A stretch of DNA of 15,046 bases from an uncultured Ideonella sp. (GTDB lineage Bacteria > Pseudomonadota > Gammaproteobacteria > Burkholderiales > Burkholderiaceae). Both the position numbers and the translations under genes were made by a program. Under the pieces are notes generated by a model. The model saw nothing but the letters and a program-made list of their open reading frames with translations, was not told where the DNA came from and did not search any database. The stretch is from assembly GCA_946479475.1 (NCBI GenBank), contig CAMLGG010000122.1, forward strand, positions 1 through 15,046, in the 5' to 3' direction. Shown one piece after another: positions 14,591-15,046 of the stretch (position 1 is its first letter; each line of letters begins with the position of its first letter).

Positions 14591-15046
14591 ATGAGAAGGC
14601 GCGCGCGTCCCTGGCTCCAACACCTTCCCGCGGCGGCGCTCGCCTTGGCGGGTATCGGCCTCGCCTTCGGCCTCGCGGCGGGCGAGCGCAACCCGGTCGC
14701 GACGACGCCGGTGGCCCGGGCCGCCGCCGGCGACAACGCCCGCGTCATCGTGCGCTACAAGGCCGACTCCTCGCTGCTCAGGGCCCAGGCGGCGGGGGCC
14801 GGCGTGGCCACTGCGCCCCGCCTTGCGCAGGCCCTGGCCGCGCGCCACGGCTTGTCGCTCGTCGACGGCCGGATGCTGGCCGAGAGGACCCAGCTGATCC
14901 GCGGCCGGGGCATCGGCTCGGCGGCGCTGGCCGCGAAGCTGGCCGACGACGAAGACGTCGAATGGGTGGCGGTCGACGGCCGCCGCCACGCGCTCGCCGC
15001 GCCGAACGACCCGCTGTACGCGGCCACCACCCAGCGCACGCCGAAC
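14591..15046 (+). CDS. Secreted S8 (subtilisin-like) serine protease, N-terminal part (window edge)
   Basis: 152 codons from the ATG at 14591, open to the window edge. GAGAGG lies six bases before the start. Residues 1 to about 46 are an Arg-rich start and a hydrophobic core forming a Sec signal peptide. Residues 51-130 (RVIVRYKADS ... HGLSLVDGRMLAERTQLIRG ... LADDEDVEWVAVDGR) match the inhibitor-I9-like propeptide of secreted subtilases, and PNDPLYA at 138-144 is the usual link to the catalytic domain. The Asp/His/Ser catalytic region and the C-terminus lie beyond the window, so activity and any sorting tail cannot be checked. It stands 61 bases behind the amidase gene. Confidence 0.75.
   Translation, partial: MRRRARPWLQHLPAAALALAGIGLAFGLAAGERNPVATTPVARAAAGDNARVIVRYKADSSLLRAQAAGAGVATAPRLAQALAARHGLSLVDGRMLAERTQLIRGRGIGSAALAAKLADDEDVEWVAVDGRRHALAAPNDPLYAATTQRTPN

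Overview
The window is high-GC DNA with the gene content and order of a betaproteobacterium, most likely order Burkholderiales. Pointers are the nitrogen-PTS cluster hpf-ptsN-hprK (a HPr kinase together with a short HPF), the divergent glnE / yhdP pair, and a nitrilase-superfamily gene directly behind yhdP. The species cannot be fixed from the sequence. No tRNA, rRNA, CRISPR array, transposase or prophage gene was found; this reads as chromosomal core sequence with a few accessory insertions.

Layout. (1) 1-1853, minus strand: hpf, then ptsN, then hprK (cut by the window edge). An intrinsic terminator follows hpf, and a separate TATAAT precedes ptsN. (2) 1854-2263: a 410-base divergent control region between hpf and corA. 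It holds a candidate hpf promoter with a palindrome, and a structured corA leader with two hairpins, a 7-codon mini-ORF behind a strong ribosome binding site, and a possible alternative pairing. (3) 2264-3238, plus: corA, a Mg2+/Co2+ channel. (4) 3239-4084: structured intergenic DNA around a small exported protein (3354-3809) of unknown role with a TonB-C-like tail, then a purine/G-rich tract. (5) 4085-9160, minus: glnE, rhombosortase (rrtA-like) and an EamA-family transporter joined by 4-base start/stop overlaps, then a glutathione S-transferase with its own spacer. (6) 9347-14529, plus: yhdP (large AsmA-like envelope protein) and a nitrilase-family amidase. (7) 14591-end, plus: the signal peptide and propeptide of a secreted subtilisin-like (S8) protease, cut by the window edge.

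How the parts relate. PtsN (EIIA-Ntr) and HprK belong to the regulatory nitrogen PTS; GlnE adjusts glutamine synthetase by adenylylation. CorA, YhdP, the exported small protein, the rhombosortase and the protease are envelope or secretion functions. The rhombosortase is of special interest because its known substrates are exported proteins with a GlyGly-CTERM tail, many of them proteases. The S8 protease at the right edge is a candidate client, but its C-terminus lies outside the window. The most unusual non-coding signal is the corA leader, whose layout resembles leader-peptide-controlled Mg2+ transporter leaders.
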